Assembly (NCBI GenBank): GCA_016931225.1
Contig: JAFGFE010000035.1
Location: 55,638-119,637 of the forward strand
DNA from: Candidatus Zymogenaceae bacterium
GTDB lineage: Bacteria; Desulfobacterota; Zymogenia; Zymogenales; Zymogenaceae
Direction: 5' to 3'
DNA length: 64,000 bases
In this document: positions 1-10,024 of the stretch, in pieces
Layout of the letters: each line of letters starts with the position of its first letter
Numbering within the stretch: position 1 is the first letter of the stretch
Notes under the pieces: generated by a model
What the model was told of the DNA's origin: nothing
The model's database searches: none
Seen by the model: only the letters and a program-made list of their open reading frames with translations
Translations under genes and position numbers: made by a program

Positions 1-207
1 ATCCTCGTGCCCGTGGGTGATCAGCCACAGATCCACATCATCGAACGCCCCCGGTGCATACACGGGATCGTTTTTGCGCACCGATTTGAACCATGCATAA
101 TGCTGCACCGTTCCCGCCGGCGCCAGGCACGGGTCGGTGGCGATTTTCAGGCCATCCACCGTTATGATCGACGTCGCTCCCCCCACCCAGGTGAAGTGTA
201 CCTTCAT
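1..207 (-). CDS. MBL-fold metallohydrolase, UlaG-like (3' part outside window)
   Basis: Only the first 69 codons lie in the window; the gene runs leftward off the edge. The N-terminus MKVHFTWVGGATSIIT followed by a DGLKIATDP segment is the typical start of UlaG/YtnP-type metallo-beta-lactamase-fold hydrolases, where the first strands form a beta hairpin. The last visible residues are THGHED, the beginning of the HxHxDH metal motif. Substrate cannot be told. The start is the ATG at 205-207, 17 bp from the end of the VIT1-like gene on the same strand. Confidence 0.75.
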   Translation of the reverse strand, partial: MKVHFTWVGGATSIITVDGLKIATDPCLAPAGTVQHYAWFKSVRKNDPVYAPGAFDDVDLWLITHGHED

Positions 208-224
208 GGCACCCCTTTCTGTAC

Positions 225-1097
225 CTATATGTCAATATCGAAAAAAAGACGAATCACATACCCCAATCCGAAGGATATCAGCGCGATGCCCAGGGATATG
301 GCGGCCATCTCCAGGAAGCGCCCCCAGAACGTGAGATCCTTGGCGATGGAGATATAATAGGTAAAGGCCAGTATCACCAGCATGGCGTTTAAAAGCGTCA
401 GGCACAGGCTGAAAATCGGGTCGCTAAAAATCAGATACGGAAAAATGAGAAAGAACACCGTCAGGATGTATGCGGTCCCGGTATACACCGACGCCTTAAC
501 GGGGTGTTTTGTTTCGTCCTCTTCCGTCTTGGTGGAGAGATACTCCGACGCGGCCATAGAAAACGACGCCGCGATACCGGTGATGAGTCCAGCCATGGCG
601 ATAAGCTTTCCGTTTCTAAGGGCAAGCGTCAGGCCCGCCAGGGCCCCGGTCAGCTCCACCAGGGCGTCATTGAGGCCCAGTACGATCGATCCGACGTACT
701 TCAGCCGCTCCTCGTCGATAAGGCCGATCAGCTCGTCCTCGTGTTCGTTCTCCTCGGCGATGATTCTTCTCGCCTCCGGCGCCGTATCCACCAGGGCCTC
801 GTACGCCCCCTGAGCCGCCGATTCGCCCCGCTCCATCAGCTTGATGCCGAAGGTGATACCCAGAATCCGCGCTACCCAGTAATACAAAAACACCTTGAGT
901 CTATTGGGCCGGACGTCCCGGCCGGAATATTTTTTCCATATCATGTAATGCCTCAGCTCGTCGTCGGAAATCCGCTGCAGGATATCCCTGTTGTTTTTAT
1001 CCGATACGACCCGTGCGAGCTTGCGATAAATGATATATTCGGTGATTTCGTTTTTTTGCGCTCTAAGAAACATTCGCGTGTCGACGTTCGATGTCAT
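225..1097 (-). CDS. Ferritin-like / VIT1 (CCC1) iron transporter fusion
   Basis: A 290-residue membrane protein. Residues 1-130 form a ferritin/erythrin-like four-helix domain rich in possible iron ligands: E17 and E20, the DELRH block (D46, E47, H50), E89 and an EENEHEDE cluster at 115-122. From about 133 the VIT1/CCC1 domain begins, with the conserved GLNDALVELTGALAG segment, and four to five hydrophobic helices continue to the C-terminus. The family (MbfA-like) binds Fe(II) through the ferritin part and exports or sequesters it through the membrane part. Two perfect hairpins precede the start (1115-1132 and 1137-1153). SD AAGGAG lies just before the ATG. Confidence 0.85.
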   Translation of the reverse strand: MTSNVDTRMFLRAQKNEITEYIIYRKLARVVSDKNNRDILQRISDDELRHYMIWKKYSGRDVRPNRLKVFLYYWVARILGITFGIKLMERGESAAQGAYEALVDTAPEARRIIAEENEHEDELIGLIDEERLKYVGSIVLGLNDALVELTGALAGLTLALRNGKLIAMAGLITGIAASFSMAASEYLSTKTEEDETKHPVKASVYTGTAYILTVFFLIFPYLIFSDPIFSLCLTLLNAMLVILAFTYYISIAKDLTFWGRFLEMAAISLGIALISFGLGYVIRLFFDIDI

Positions 1098-1114
1098 CGT
1101 CCCACTCCTTTTTT

Positions 1115-1153
1115 GTTGTGGAAAACCACAACCTGTCCCCAGCGGAGCTGGGG
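1115..1153 (-). promoter_or_regulatory. Two tandem hairpins in the leader of the VIT1-like gene
   Basis: GTTGTGG-AAAA-CCACAAC at 1115-1132 and CCCCAGC-GGA-GCTGGGG at 1137-1153 are both perfect 7-bp stems. They sit between the end of the lipase gene and the SD of the VIT1-like gene. Neither is followed by a T-run on the minus strand, so they do not look like ordinary terminators. A leader-structure or operator role is inference. Confidence 0.4.
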
Positions 1154-1175
1154 CTCGAGGATGAATCCGGTCATC

Positions 1176-2099
1176 CTACCCGTGAAGCTCCCGCGTGGAT
1201 GCCGTCTGTCCGATTATCTTGATGTATTTATTTCGCTCCTCATACGGAACTTTCGTGGATCGCTTCCATTTCGGAATAATGCGGTCGATATACGCATCGA
1301 TCAGGTGAACGTTGATCAACGAATCCACCGACCGGACGAGTTTGTTCAGGGTCGATTTCCTGACCGAGCGTTTTATTTCATCCCACAGGTCGGACGTCTG
1401 CCTGCTCTCCGCGGCATGCTCCCTGTTCAGGGAATAGTATCGCCCGTCCAACAGGATCACCTCTTTCCCCAGATGTCGGAACTGTTGCTCCCGGGCGTCC
1501 AGACCGTCCGGCGGGAGCTGGGGGATGATGTCTCCCTCGTTGATGACCCTGATTACGTCAAGGTCGTTGTAGGTGTCGGCCCCTTCGAGATCGGTAAACT
1601 TTGGCTGGCCGAAGGCGAAGACCTTCTTGACTGGGAACTCATCGATACGGAGCATCAGCGCCAGGATGACCGCCGCCGCCCCTCCCAGGGAGTGACCGCA
1701 GATGATAAGTTTTCTCCGGACGTCGATTCGGGGGATGATGTCGTCATATACGGCCTTCGCGAAGTCAGAAAATCCCTTGTGGATCATGATGCCGAGCTTC
1801 CGGTGCTTCACGTGCTTCGTGTTCAGGTCGTGCAGGAGGTTGGTGAAATTGGTCGTTCCCAGAATATACACCTCCTGGAGCTTCTTTTTCCGGACCGTAC
1901 CGATCAGATAGCGGTTTTTGGTCTTCTTGATATCGACGACATGGATATCTTCGAAGTACCTTCCCCACTTATCGAATATCTCCTCCTTTGTCTCGTAGCG
2001 CACGGAGCGGTATACCTCGGCCATATGGAGAAGTTCCGTAAAATCCACCCCCCCCTTCCCGATAACGTCGAGAGTTTTATTGTACAGTTTCTGAAGCAT
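1176..2099 (-). CDS. Class 3 lipase-family alpha/beta hydrolase
   Basis: 307 residues. The nucleophile elbow GHSLGG puts the catalytic serine at 137. The segment NEGDIIPQLP supplies the likely catalytic Asp (D190) and is the usual class 3 'D-x-VP-LP' region; H265 in VHLIDAY is the candidate histidine. This order and spacing match the PF01764 lipase/phospholipase family. There is no signal peptide, so the enzyme is probably cytoplasmic or acts on the inner face of the membrane; the substrate is unknown. It lies upstream of the VIT1-like gene on the same strand, 78 bp apart. Confidence 0.8.
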   Translation of the reverse strand: MLQKLYNKTLDVIGKGGVDFTELLHMAEVYRSVRYETKEEIFDKWGRYFEDIHVVDIKKTKNRYLIGTVRKKKLQEVYILGTTNFTNLLHDLNTKHVKHRKLGIMIHKGFSDFAKAVYDDIIPRIDVRRKLIICGHSLGGAAAVILALMLRIDEFPVKKVFAFGQPKFTDLEGADTYNDLDVIRVINEGDIIPQLPPDGLDAREQQFRHLGKEVILLDGRYYSLNREHAAESRQTSDLWDEIKRSVRKSTLNKLVRSVDSLINVHLIDAYIDRIIPKWKRSTKVPYEERNKYIKIIGQTASTRELHG

Positions 2100-2379
2100 C
2101 CGTGTTTATCGCCCCCTATATGCGTCCACGCCCGCGTCCGATGAGGAATCAGGTGACAAACATTCGAGAGTGAACAGACCTTTCTGTCGGCCGGTTTCCA
2201 CAAGATCAGACCCGGAGTACATATGATCCACCCCACGTCACGGAAAAGAGATGCGCGGCGACACGAAAGATACTCACATCAGCAGGAAGTCGGGGGAGAG
2301 GCGGGAATCAACACATCATCTTTTCGAATACGCCGTCCTACAGGCGTCCGGGACGAAGGTCATCGATCACGGCGGAAGG

Positions 2380-3306
2380 TCAGAGGAGTCCCTCTCCGAT
2401 GATTTCATCATCGAAATACCCCTCGATCATCCCCGCATCATGGTTGATGACCGGAATCAGCGTCGTATCCGAAGACACAAACAGATCATTCAGCCAGCGG
2501 GTTTCGTGTTTCAGGGCGTCTCGATCCTCGCCCATCATGGCGCTGAAGATCCAGGGTTTGATCGTCGCCTTCTCGATATTATCCCACAGCCAGACCACGT
2601 CGCCGATGAGGAGGTACTCCGTACCGTCACTCAGGACCACATAGATCATCTGGGAGCCGGGTGTGTGGCCGGGAGATTCTATCAGCACAACCCCCGGCGC
2701 AAGACGAAAAAGCCCCTCGTATTCTAAAGGCTCATATTCATCCAGTAATCCGTCCGGGAAGCCGACCTCCTCGATGACGGGGCTCTCAACCTGCTCTTGT
2801 GTCAGGACCGTCTTTGTAAGCAGATCAACCGCATTGGGAGACATGGATAATCCCCCGATGTGATCCCAGTGCTCGTGGGTGGCGATGATAAGCCACGCCT
2901 CATCCATCGCCCGCTGCATCTCTTCATACACATCGCGATGAAAGACGAGATCGTATATCCACTCCTCGAAGCGCGGCTCGTCGTTGACCGGGTCGACGAT
3001 GATCGTCCGGTCATCAAAGACGATCTGGAAGGTCGTGAAGGCCCAGTCGGCGGTCTCCTTGCCTCCGCCGGCGACTGCGAAGCGGTTCGGCATGCCGCTT
3101 TCCGCGATGACGACCCCCCGCAGTTCTACAGGAAGCGCCTCCGGACCCTCGGCCGCAAGCCGCTTGACCTCTGAAAGATCGACGGTGAAATCGGTCTGTT
3201 CGGGCGTCGCACCCAGGTTCATCGCCAGGTGCCACCCCACACCACAGGCGACGATCAACGCCGCCAGCACAATCAATACGATTCGCAACGTCTTTTTTCG
3301 TTTCAT
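2380..3306 (-). CDS. Membrane-anchored MBL-fold metallohydrolase
   Basis: About 308 residues counted from the MKRKKTLR start at 3304-3306; an ATG nine codons upstream is less likely because the preferred start gives a classical positively charged N-terminus followed by a hydrophobic anchor (residues 7-26). The metallo-beta-lactamase signature THEHWDH gives H144, H146, D148 and H149. GHTPGSQ and IGDVVW supply further metal ligands. Family members are glyoxalase II-like, lactonase-like or other hydrolases; the N-terminal anchor suggests action in the periplasm. Substrate unknown. Confidence 0.8.
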   Translation of the reverse strand: MKRKKTLRIVLIVLAALIVACGVGWHLAMNLGATPEQTDFTVDLSEVKRLAAEGPEALPVELRGVVIAESGMPNRFAVAGGGKETADWAFTTFQIVFDDRTIIVDPVNDEPRFEEWIYDLVFHRDVYEEMQRAMDEAWLIIATHEHWDHIGGLSMSPNAVDLLTKTVLTQEQVESPVIEEVGFPDGLLDEYEPLEYEGLFRLAPGVVLIESPGHTPGSQMIYVVLSDGTEYLLIGDVVWLWDNIEKATIKPWIFSAMMGEDRDALKHETRWLNDLFVSSDTTLIPVINHDAGMIEGYFDDEIIGEGLL

Positions 3307-3400
3307 GCGATGACTCCATCTACAATCAGGCAATCAATACACATCAACGTAATATAAAAACATCCATTGTATCAATGACACACTCATTCGGCCCCGTTCT

Positions 3401-3829
3401 CTACAGGTCTCTGCTCATGAGAACAAGCTCGTCCCGCACCCACCAGTTCCGCTTTTTATAAAATTCCGCCGCCTCGTTATCGGTGTAGATCATCAGATGA
3501 AGCCGCATCGCCCCCAGGGCGTGAAATCTCCGCTCCACCTCTTTCAGCAGCATCGTCCCGTATCCCAGGCCCTGGTCCTCCTTTCGAACCGCCAGGTGAT
3601 AGAGATACCCCCGGCGGCCGTCGAATCCCCCCAGGACGCTGCCGATGACGATATCATTCCGCGTCAGCACCAGCGATGTCTCCGGATTACGGTCGATAAA
3701 CCGCTCAAGCTCTTCCGGTTCGTCCGACTTCGACAATCCCATACCCGAAAGACCTCGCCACAAGTCGATGACCGCATTGTAATCAGCCATCGTCATTCGG
3801 CGAATATCAATGCTCACTGAATCCTCCAT
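3401..3829 (-). CDS. GNAT-family N-acetyltransferase
   Basis: 142 residues, the usual size for a single GNAT domain. The acetyl-CoA pyrophosphate loop is QGLGYG at 86-91 within KEDQGLGYGTMLL, preceded by the strand GYLYHLAVR. The C-terminal AAEFYKKRNWW matches motif B (NxxAxxFYxxxGF). It resembles the YpeA/RimI-like branch, but the acceptor cannot be told. It is followed on the same strand by the phosphatase and preceded by the MBL gene, with short gaps. Confidence 0.85.
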   Translation of the reverse strand: MEDSVSIDIRRMTMADYNAVIDLWRGLSGMGLSKSDEPEELERFIDRNPETSLVLTRNDIVIGSVLGGFDGRRGYLYHLAVRKEDQGLGYGTMLLKEVERRFHALGAMRLHLMIYTDNEAAEFYKKRNWWVRDELVLMSRDL

Positions 3830-3868
3830 CGACTCTCCGTCGGCGTCCGATAAAATACGAGCGGCGTC

Positions 3869-4294
3869 CTACGCAACTTCATCTTTCTGCAGATAATATT
3901 CCCGGACCGAGTTGTACAGGGCGATATGGGGCTGTGCGTCGGGACGTTTCCGTTTGATGAGGTTCATCGCCTCCCGGAGGCTGAAGCCGCACTCATGCAG
4001 GTAGCACAGCACAATCGTGGATGATCGGCTGACGCCCATCAGACAGTGCACCAGCACCTTGCCCCTGCGGATGCGGGTGTGAATATATTCCACCGCTTCG
4101 GACAGGTGGGAAAAGTCCATCGCCTGTCCGTCGTCGATGCTTACCTTGTAATAGTCAAACCGGGCGAGATCCGGCTCGAGGTGCGCCTCCTGGGCGACGT
4201 TCAGGATCGCGGTAATCCCGCTCTTCTCCAGTATCTCTTCGTTTTTGGCGTCGCCGAGATCGCCGATGGCAAGTCTATCCAGAATGAAATCCAA
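3869..4294 (-). CDS. Dual-specificity protein phosphatase-like
   Basis: 141 residues from a TTG start at 4292-4294. I chose this start because AAGGAGG lies about 9 nt upstream, inside the end of the HD gene, whereas an upstream ATG would overlap that gene by about 100 bp. The P-loop HCLMGVSRS (catalytic Cys84 from this start) is the HCxxGxxRS motif of DUSP/Cys-based phosphatases, and IDDGQAMD upstream carries the probable general acid. SSTIVLCYL after the loop is also typical. Targets are unknown. The 20-bp overlap with the HD gene suggests translational coupling. Confidence 0.85.
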   Translation of the reverse strand: MDFILDRLAIGDLGDAKNEEILEKSGITAILNVAQEAHLEPDLARFDYYKVSIDDGQAMDFSHLSEAVEYIHTRIRRGKVLVHCLMGVSRSSTIVLCYLHECGFSLREAMNLIKRKRPDAQPHIALYNSVREYYLQKDEVA

Positions 4295-4859
4295 TGACCT
4301 CTTCCTCCTTGTTACGTAATATATCGACCAGATCACCAGGCGCCACCGAAAGAGAGCGAAAAAGCTTCTTCTCAAGATCCAGCGAACGTCTGTGTATTTC
4401 CTTCACATGCTCCATTGCCTCGGGAGATTTGGAGCCGTATCGAATGTACAGGTCGTCGAAGCGCTCCGTCAGTGTGACGATTTGATCATGGGTGACTCTT
4501 TTATCTCCATAATTTACCAGCTCCGCCTCGGTCACCGCCCCGTTTCGATTATATTCATCCAGCAGCACGTGCTGACGAACCAGCGGCGCCACCTCGAATA
4601 ATCCCAGGGAACACATCATGTCCGCACCCATGTCCGAATGCTTCACACCTGTTTCCATTGCCCTGATTTTGGCGATGTCGTGAAGCAGCGCCCCCGCGCT
4701 GATCAGGGAAAGGTCCAATAATCCGCCCCCGCCCCGGTCCATATGAAGCCGGGCAACGTACAGGGCCACCCGCTCCACAGACATGCTGTGGGCCACGATA
4801 TGAGGCTCAACGTCGTGCTCTTTGAGGATGGTGAAACAGGCGTCTCTATCCGGAATCAT
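4275..4859 (-). CDS. HD-domain (HDIG-type) metal-dependent hydrolase
   Basis: 194 residues. The HD signature is HSMSVERVALYVA (H24) followed by GALLHDIAK (H60, D61), which fits the short HDIG/TIGR00277 type of phosphohydrolase. Such proteins usually hydrolyse nucleotides or phosphate esters, and the exact substrate is not evident here. Its 3' end carries the Shine-Dalgarno of the downstream phosphatase gene, so the two are probably co-translated. There is a 263-bp divergent spacer to carA. Confidence 0.85.
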   Translation of the reverse strand: MIPDRDACFTILKEHDVEPHIVAHSMSVERVALYVARLHMDRGGGGLLDLSLISAGALLHDIAKIRAMETGVKHSDMGADMMCSLGLFEVAPLVRQHVLLDEYNRNGAVTEAELVNYGDKRVTHDQIVTLTERFDDLYIRYGSKSPEAMEHVKEIHRRSLDLEKKLFRSLSVAPGDLVDILRNKEEEVIGFHSG

Positions 4860-5069
4860 GCAGTACCCATAAACCGTAAAACATCGTGTGAAATCAAAAA
4901 CCGGTGCAGTTGCTTCGGCTCCCGACCGCCGCCTTACGGTGAAATCGCCGGTCGGTGAAAACGAATTACTATATCACACGCCATTCGTAAATACAACATT
5001 CATCACAATCCATACGGCGCATATAACGCCACCACCCTCCCGTTTTTTCCTTCTCTTTTTGAATAATAC

Positions 5070-5098
5070 TTGCGCTGATAAGGGTTTTTCGTTATGAT
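5070..5098 (+). promoter_or_regulatory. Predicted sigma70-type promoter of carAB
   Basis: TTGCGC (5070-5075), a 17-bp spacer and TATGAT (5093-5098). The carA ATG at 5123 follows within about 20 nt of the expected start site, with GGAG at about 5109. The leader is too short for a riboswitch or attenuator. Confidence 0.65.
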
Positions 5099-5122
5099 AG
5101 TTCGATTGAGGAGAGAGGTATC

Positions 5123-6265
5123 ATGTCAACCGCCGCCATCGCCCTGGAAGACGGAACGATTTTTTACGGACGGGCATTCGGTGCCCACGGAGTACGGTAC
5201 GGTGAAGTGGTCTTCAACACGTCCATGACCGGCTACCAGGAGATACTCACCGATCCCTCTTACAAGGGTCAGATCGTCACGATGACCTATCCCCAGATCG
5301 GCAATTACGGGACCAATCATGACGACAACGAATCCGTCATTCCCCACGTGGAGGGATTCGTGGTCAAGGAGCTGTCGCCCCGGGTGAGCAACCATCGCGC
5401 GGACGAGAGCCTCGCGGCCTTCTTGAAACGCCACAACAAGATCGGCATCCAGGGCGTGGACACCCGGGCGCTGACCCGCCATATCCGCTCGAAAGGGGCG
5501 ATGCGGGCGGTCATCGCCACCGTGGACCTGACGCCGGATATCCTCATCGAACGGGCGAAAAGCGCCCCCTCTCTGGTGGGGAGGGACCTGGTCCAGGAGG
5601 TAACCGCGGGCGCCACATATGAATTCACAAAAGAGCCCGCCGATCTCTCATGCGTCACCGGCAGGAAAAAAAGAAGGGCGAAAGACACGGGGCTCCTTGT
5701 GGTGGCGTATGATTTCGGCATCAAGGAAAACATCCTCCACTCCCTGGTGGGACGGGGCTTGAGGGTCATGGTCGTCCCCGCCCATACTTCGGCGGAGGAC
5801 GTCTTGGCCATGAAGCCGGACGGAGTTTTCCTGAGCAACGGTCCCGGCGATCCGGAGGGGATCCCCTATGCCATCAGCGAGATTAGAAGGCTCATCGACT
5901 CCATAGAGAAAACAGGCCCCATTTTCGGCATCTGCCTGGGGCATCAGATTCTGGCCCTGGCCCTGGGCGGGCGGACATACAAGCTCAAATTCGGACACAG
6001 GGGCGCCAATCAGCCGGTGAAAAACCTCCTGACCGGCCGAGTGGAGATATCCTCCCAGAACCACGGATTCGCTGTCGAGCCCGATTCCCTGCCCGAAGAT
6101 CTGGAGCTGACACACGTCAACCTGAACGATCAGACGGTGGAGGGCATGCGTCACCGGGAGCTCCCGATCTTTTCGGTGCAGTATCATCCCGAGGCGTCCC
6201 CCGGCCCCCACGACTCGGCGTATCTCTTCGATGACTTCCTCACACTGATCAAGGAACACCGGTAG
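5123..6265 (+). CDS. carA: Carbamoyl-phosphate synthase, small (glutaminase) subunit
   Basis: 380 residues, normal length. It hydrolyses glutamine and channels ammonia to CarB for carbamoyl phosphate, the precursor of arginine and pyrimidines. The N-terminal CPSase domain ([10 protein letters not shown] to about residue 150) is followed by the class I amidotransferase domain. The nucleophile is C271 in FGICLGHQ, and H355/E357 in QYHPEASP complete the triad. carB starts 6 bp downstream, so the two form an operon. Confidence 0.97.
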   Translation: MSTAAIALEDGTIFYGRAFGAHGVRYGEVVFNTSMTGYQEILTDPSYKGQIVTMTYPQIGNYGTNHDDNESVIPHVEGFVVKELSPRVSNHRADESLAAFLKRHNKIGIQGVDTRALTRHIRSKGAMRAVIATVDLTPDILIERAKSAPSLVGRDLVQEVTAGATYEFTKEPADLSCVTGRKKRRAKDTGLLVVAYDFGIKENILHSLVGRGLRVMVVPAHTSAEDVLAMKPDGVFLSNGPGDPEGIPYAISEIRRLIDSIEKTGPIFGICLGHQILALALGGRTYKLKFGHRGANQPVKNLLTGRVEISSQNHGFAVEPDSLPEDLELTHVNLNDQTVEGMRHRELPIFSVQYHPEASPGPHDSAYLFDDFLTLIKEHR

Positions 6266-6271
6266 ATTCAT

Positions 6272-9200
6272 ATGCCCAAGCGCACAGATATCAAAAAAAT
6301 TCTGATCATCGGCTCAGGGCCCATCATTATCGGCCAGGCCTGTGAATTCGACTACTCCGGAACCCAGGCGGTCAAGGCCCTCAGGGAGGAGGGATATGAG
6401 GTGGTGCTGGTCAACTCCAATCCGGCCACCATCATGACCGACCCGGACTTCGCACACGCCACCTATGTGGAGCCGATTACTCCCGAGGCGGTTGAAAAGA
6501 TCATCGCCAAAGAGAGGCCGGATTGTCTGCTTCCCACACTGGGGGGACAAACCGGCCTGAATATCGCCGTAGCGCTGTATACATCCGGCGTCCTGGAAAA
6601 ATACCACGTCGAGCTCATCGGAGCATCTTTTAGCGCCATAGAAAAGGCGGAAGATCGGGATCTCTTCAAGGCCGCCATGAAGAAAATCGGCCTGAACCTT
6701 CCCGAGAGCGGCTATGCTACAACCCTGACCGAGGCCCGGGAGGTGCTCTCCGACGTCGGTTTTCCGAACATCATCCGCCCCTCCTTCACCCTGGGCGGCA
6801 CCGGCGGCAACATCGCCTATAACATGGAGGAATTCGAACAGTACGTCAAGTGGGGCATCGATCAGAGTCCCACAAACCAGGTGCTCATCGAGGAGTCGGT
6901 GCTGGGCTGGAAGGAGTTCGAGCTCGAGGTGATGCGGGACACGGCCGACAACGTCGTCATCATCTGCTCCATCGAGAACCTCGACCCGATGGGCATACAC
7001 ACCGGCGACTCCATCACCGTCGCCCCGGCCCAGACCCTCACCGATAAAGAATACCAGATCATGCGGGACGCGGCCATCGCCATCATCCGGGAGATCGGCG
7101 TGGATACCGGGGGCAGCAACATCCAGTTCGCCGTGAATCCCGAAGACGGGCGGCTCGTGGTCATCGAGATGAACCCCCGGGTCTCCCGGAGCTCGGCCCT
7201 GGCAAGCAAGGCCACAGGATTTCCCATCGCCAAGATCGCCGCGAAGCTGGCGGTGGGCATGACGCTCGATGAGATCACAAACGATATCACTCGGGAGACC
7301 CCGGCCTCGTTCGAGCCGACCATCGATTACGTGGTCACAAAAATACCGAGGTTCACCTTCGAGAAGTTTCCCCAGGCAAAGGCCGTCCTGACGACTCAGA
7401 TGAAGTCGGTGGGTGAGGCGATGGCCATCGGCCGCACCTTCAAGGAATCGCTCCAGAAGGCCATCAATTCCCTCGAGACGGATCTCGACGGCTTCATCAA
7501 TCCACTGACGCCCGAGGAGCAGGACCTCACGAAACCGGAACGCAAGGAAGTGCTCCTGAAACGACTCGCCGAGCCGAGACCGGATCGCATTCTGGTGATC
7601 GCGGAGGGCTTCAAGCACGGGATCGGCGTGGATCGGGTGCATGAAATCACAAAGATCGATCCCTGGTTTCTGACCTCCATTTCCCAGATAGTGGAGATGG
7701 AAAATGAGATAAAAAAGCTCCTTAAGGGGCACTCCACGGATCTTTTGGATGAGCGGTTTGTAAATTACATCGTCGAGGCGAAGGAATACGGTTTTTCCGA
7801 CTCCCGCCTCTCCCGGCTCATCGGCGTCGACGAGGCCTCGTTTCGGGAGATTCGAAAGGGTCACGACATTCGGGCGGTCTTCAAGCGGGTGGATACCTGC
7901 GCCGCCGAGTTCGAGGCCCACACCCCCTACCTCTATTCCACCTATGAGCGGGAATGTGAGGCGGACCCCACCGATGTGAAAAAGATCATGATTCTGGGCG
8001 GCGGACCGAACCGCATCGGCCAGGGCATCGAATTCGACTACTGCTGTGTTCACGGCTCCTTCGCCCTCAGCGATGCGGGATATGAGACCATCATGGTCAA
8101 CTGTAACCCGGAGACCGTCAGCACCGACTACGACACCTCGGACCGCCTCTACTTCGAGCCGCTGACGTATGAGCATGTTCTGAACATCGTCGATGTGGAA
8201 CAGCCCGACGGCGTCATCGTCCAGTTCGGGGGGCAGACTCCCCTGAAGCTCGCCGTCCCCCTGGAGAAAGCCGGTGTGCCGGTCATCGGCACCAGCCCGG
8301 ACTCCATCGATCGCGCCGAGGACCGGGAACGATTCCAGGCGATGCTGAACAAGCTGGCCCTCAAGCAGCCCAATAACGGGCTCGCCCGCTCGGCAAAAGA
8401 GGCGGTGGCCATCGCCCGGGACATCGGCTACCCGGTGCTGGTGCGGCCCTCATATGTGCTGGGGGGTCGGGCCATGGAGATCGTCTTCGACGACGATGAC
8501 CTTCACAACTACATGAACCTGGCGGTGGAGGCCAGTCCCGCGCACCCGGTTCTCATCGATAAGTTCCTCAACGACGCGGTGGAACTGGACGTGGACGCCA
8601 TCTCGGACGGCACGGACGTTTTCATCGGCGGCGTTATGCAGCACATAGAGGAGGCGGGCGTTCACTCCGGTGACAGCGCCATGAGCCTTCCCCCCTATTC
8701 CGTGGATGATGCGATCGTCACGGAGGTCAGGCGGCAGACGGAGATGCTTGCCCTGGAGCTGGGCGTCGTGGGCCTGATGAACGTGCAGTTCGCGATAAAA
8801 AACAACGAGATATATATCCTCGAGGTAAATCCCCGGGCCAGCCGGACCGTCCCCTTCGTCAGCAAGGCGATAGGGGTGCCTCTGGCGAAGATCGCAGCCC
8901 GGGTGATGACGGGGGAGAAACTTTCGGACTTCGGTCTTCCCGATATCATCCGTCCGCGGCATGTTTCCGTCAAAGAGTCCGTATTTCCCTTCGCCAAGTT
9001 TCCCGGCGTCGATACGCTTCTGGGACCGGAGATGAAGTCCACCGGAGAGGTCATGGGGATAGACACCCGCTTCCCCCAGGCCTTCTACAAGGCCCAGCTC
9101 GCCTGCGGCCTGGACCTCCCCCGGTTCGGAAACGTCTTCATCAGCGTCAAGGACAGTGACAAGATCGGAATACTCGACATGGCGAAGAAACTCGTCTCCC

Positions 9201-9559
9201 TCGGGTTTGGTCTCGTGTCCACCAGCGGTACCCACCGCTTTCTGACCGGCAAGAACGTCCCCTCCCGCAACGTGTTCAAACTCAAGGAAAATATGCGTCC
9301 AAACATTGTGGACCTGATAAAAAACGACGAAATTCAGATGGTCATCAACACCACCATCGGCAAGCAGTCCATCTCCGACTCGGCATACATCAGGAAAAAC
9401 GCCCTGCTTGCCAACATACCGGTCTACACCACCATATCGGGGGCGAAGGCCGCGGTGGACGGCATCGAAACGGTGATAAAAAAGGACATAACGGTCAAGT
9501 CCCTGCAGGAATATCACGAAAAGCTCCCCCACATAAAGGCCAGAAATACCGCATCGTAA
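6272..9559 (+). CDS. carB: Carbamoyl-phosphate synthase, large subunit
   Basis: 1095 residues, full length. Two homologous ATP-grasp halves are visible, beginning at [14 protein letters not shown] and again at [14 protein letters not shown] near residue 570. Each contains the VRPS/IRPS segment and the N-P-R active-site motif ([15 protein letters not shown] and [15 protein letters not shown]). The C-terminal MGS-like allosteric domain starts near residue 945 and should bind UMP/ornithine-type effectors. Together with CarA it makes carbamoyl phosphate from glutamine, bicarbonate and two ATP. It could indirectly supply carbamoyl phosphate to the arcC product encoded elsewhere in the window. Confidence 0.97.
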   Translation: MPKRTDIKKILIIGSGPIIIGQACEFDYSGTQAVKALREEGYEVVLVNSNPATIMTDPDFAHATYVEPITPEAVEKIIAKERPDCLLPTLGGQTGLNIAVALYTSGVLEKYHVELIGASFSAIEKAEDRDLFKAAMKKIGLNLPESGYATTLTEAREVLSDVGFPNIIRPSFTLGGTGGNIAYNMEEFEQYVKWGIDQSPTNQVLIEESVLGWKEFELEVMRDTADNVVIICSIENLDPMGIHTGDSITVAPAQTLTDKEYQIMRDAAIAIIREIGVDTGGSNIQFAVNPEDGRLVVIEMNPRVSRSSALASKATGFPIAKIAAKLAVGMTLDEITNDITRETPASFEPTIDYVVTKIPRFTFEKFPQAKAVLTTQMKSVGEAMAIGRTFKESLQKAINSLETDLDGFINPLTPEEQDLTKPERKEVLLKRLAEPRPDRILVIAEGFKHGIGVDRVHEITKIDPWFLTSISQIVEMENEIKKLLKGHSTDLLDERFVNYIVEAKEYGFSDSRLSRLIGVDEASFREIRKGHDIRAVFKRVDTCAAEFEAHTPYLYSTYERECEADPTDVKKIMILGGGPNRIGQGIEFDYCCVHGSFALSDAGYETIMVNCNPETVSTDYDTSDRLYFEPLTYEHVLNIVDVEQPDGVIVQFGGQTPLKLAVPLEKAGVPVIGTSPDSIDRAEDRERFQAMLNKLALKQPNNGLARSAKEAVAIARDIGYPVLVRPSYVLGGRAMEIVFDDDDLHNYMNLAVEASPAHPVLIDKFLNDAVELDVDAISDGTDVFIGGVMQHIEEAGVHSGDSAMSLPPYSVDDAIVTEVRRQTEMLALELGVVGLMNVQFAIKNNEIYILEVNPRASRTVPFVSKAIGVPLAKIAARVMTGEKLSDFGLPDIIRPRHVSVKESVFPFAKFPGVDTLLGPEMKSTGEVMGIDTRFPQAFYKAQLACGLDLPRFGNVFISVKDSDKIGILDMAKKLVSLGFGLVSTSGTHRFLTGKNVPSRNVFKLKENMRPNIVDLIKNDEIQMVINTTIGKQSISDSAYIRKNALLANIPVYTTISGAKAAVDGIETVIKKDITVKSLQEYHEKLPHIKARNTAS

Positions 9560-9794
9560 GCGGCGAAGGCTGCTCATGGATACAGCATTCGCTTTGAGTA
9601 AATCCAAATCATGGGTGGAAAGGGGGTGGACGGCATGCACACACGGCTTTCCTCCCGGATGAAACGCCGATGGGAAAACGAGGGGGAATGTGAGGAAAAA
9701 AACCGCAGAGAGTATCCGACAGCGGCCTATATGAGGTGCCGTGAGGTGTCACCTTTCTCTTAACACGGCGTCCGCGATAAAAGTGAGCGATCCG

Positions 9795-9959
9795 ATGAAA
9801 TTGAGCGCCTGGTTCTTGCGAGAGATACCTTTTTTCGTGCTACTCACGTTTTTACTGCTGGGCATCATCGTGGAGGTCAGGCAGAACCGCCTTGACCTGC
9901 TCCAGGCCAATATACCCCTGATTATCCTGATGATCGGATATCTGATCTTCAGACGCTGA
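9795..9959 (+). CDS. Possible small membrane protein (54 aa)
   Basis: A short frame starting MKLSAWFLREIPFFVL with two hydrophobic stretches separated by VRQNRLDLLQAN, which would fit a two-helix hairpin in the membrane. An in-frame ATG at 9741 exists, but the extension has no membrane character. The SD is weak. No family recognised; it is kept because the hydrophobic pattern is coherent and no gene lies opposite. Confidence 0.35.
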   Translation: MKLSAWFLREIPFFVLLTFLLLGIIVEVRQNRLDLLQANIPLIILMIGYLIFRR

Positions 9960-10024
9960 CGGACCGCCCTAGATGACTCGTTCAGAACAAAAGCCTCCTT
10001 CAGATAGAGAGACGTCGCAGAAAT

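Noticed and set aside
504..2144. Long plus-strand frame of 546 codons
   Set aside because: It is antisense to the VIT1-like and lipase genes, with low-complexity, Arg/His-rich sequence and no family match; a high-GC shadow.
6314..8176. Long minus-strand frame of 620 codons opposite carB
   Set aside because: Shadow of carB; no domain and unlikely composition.
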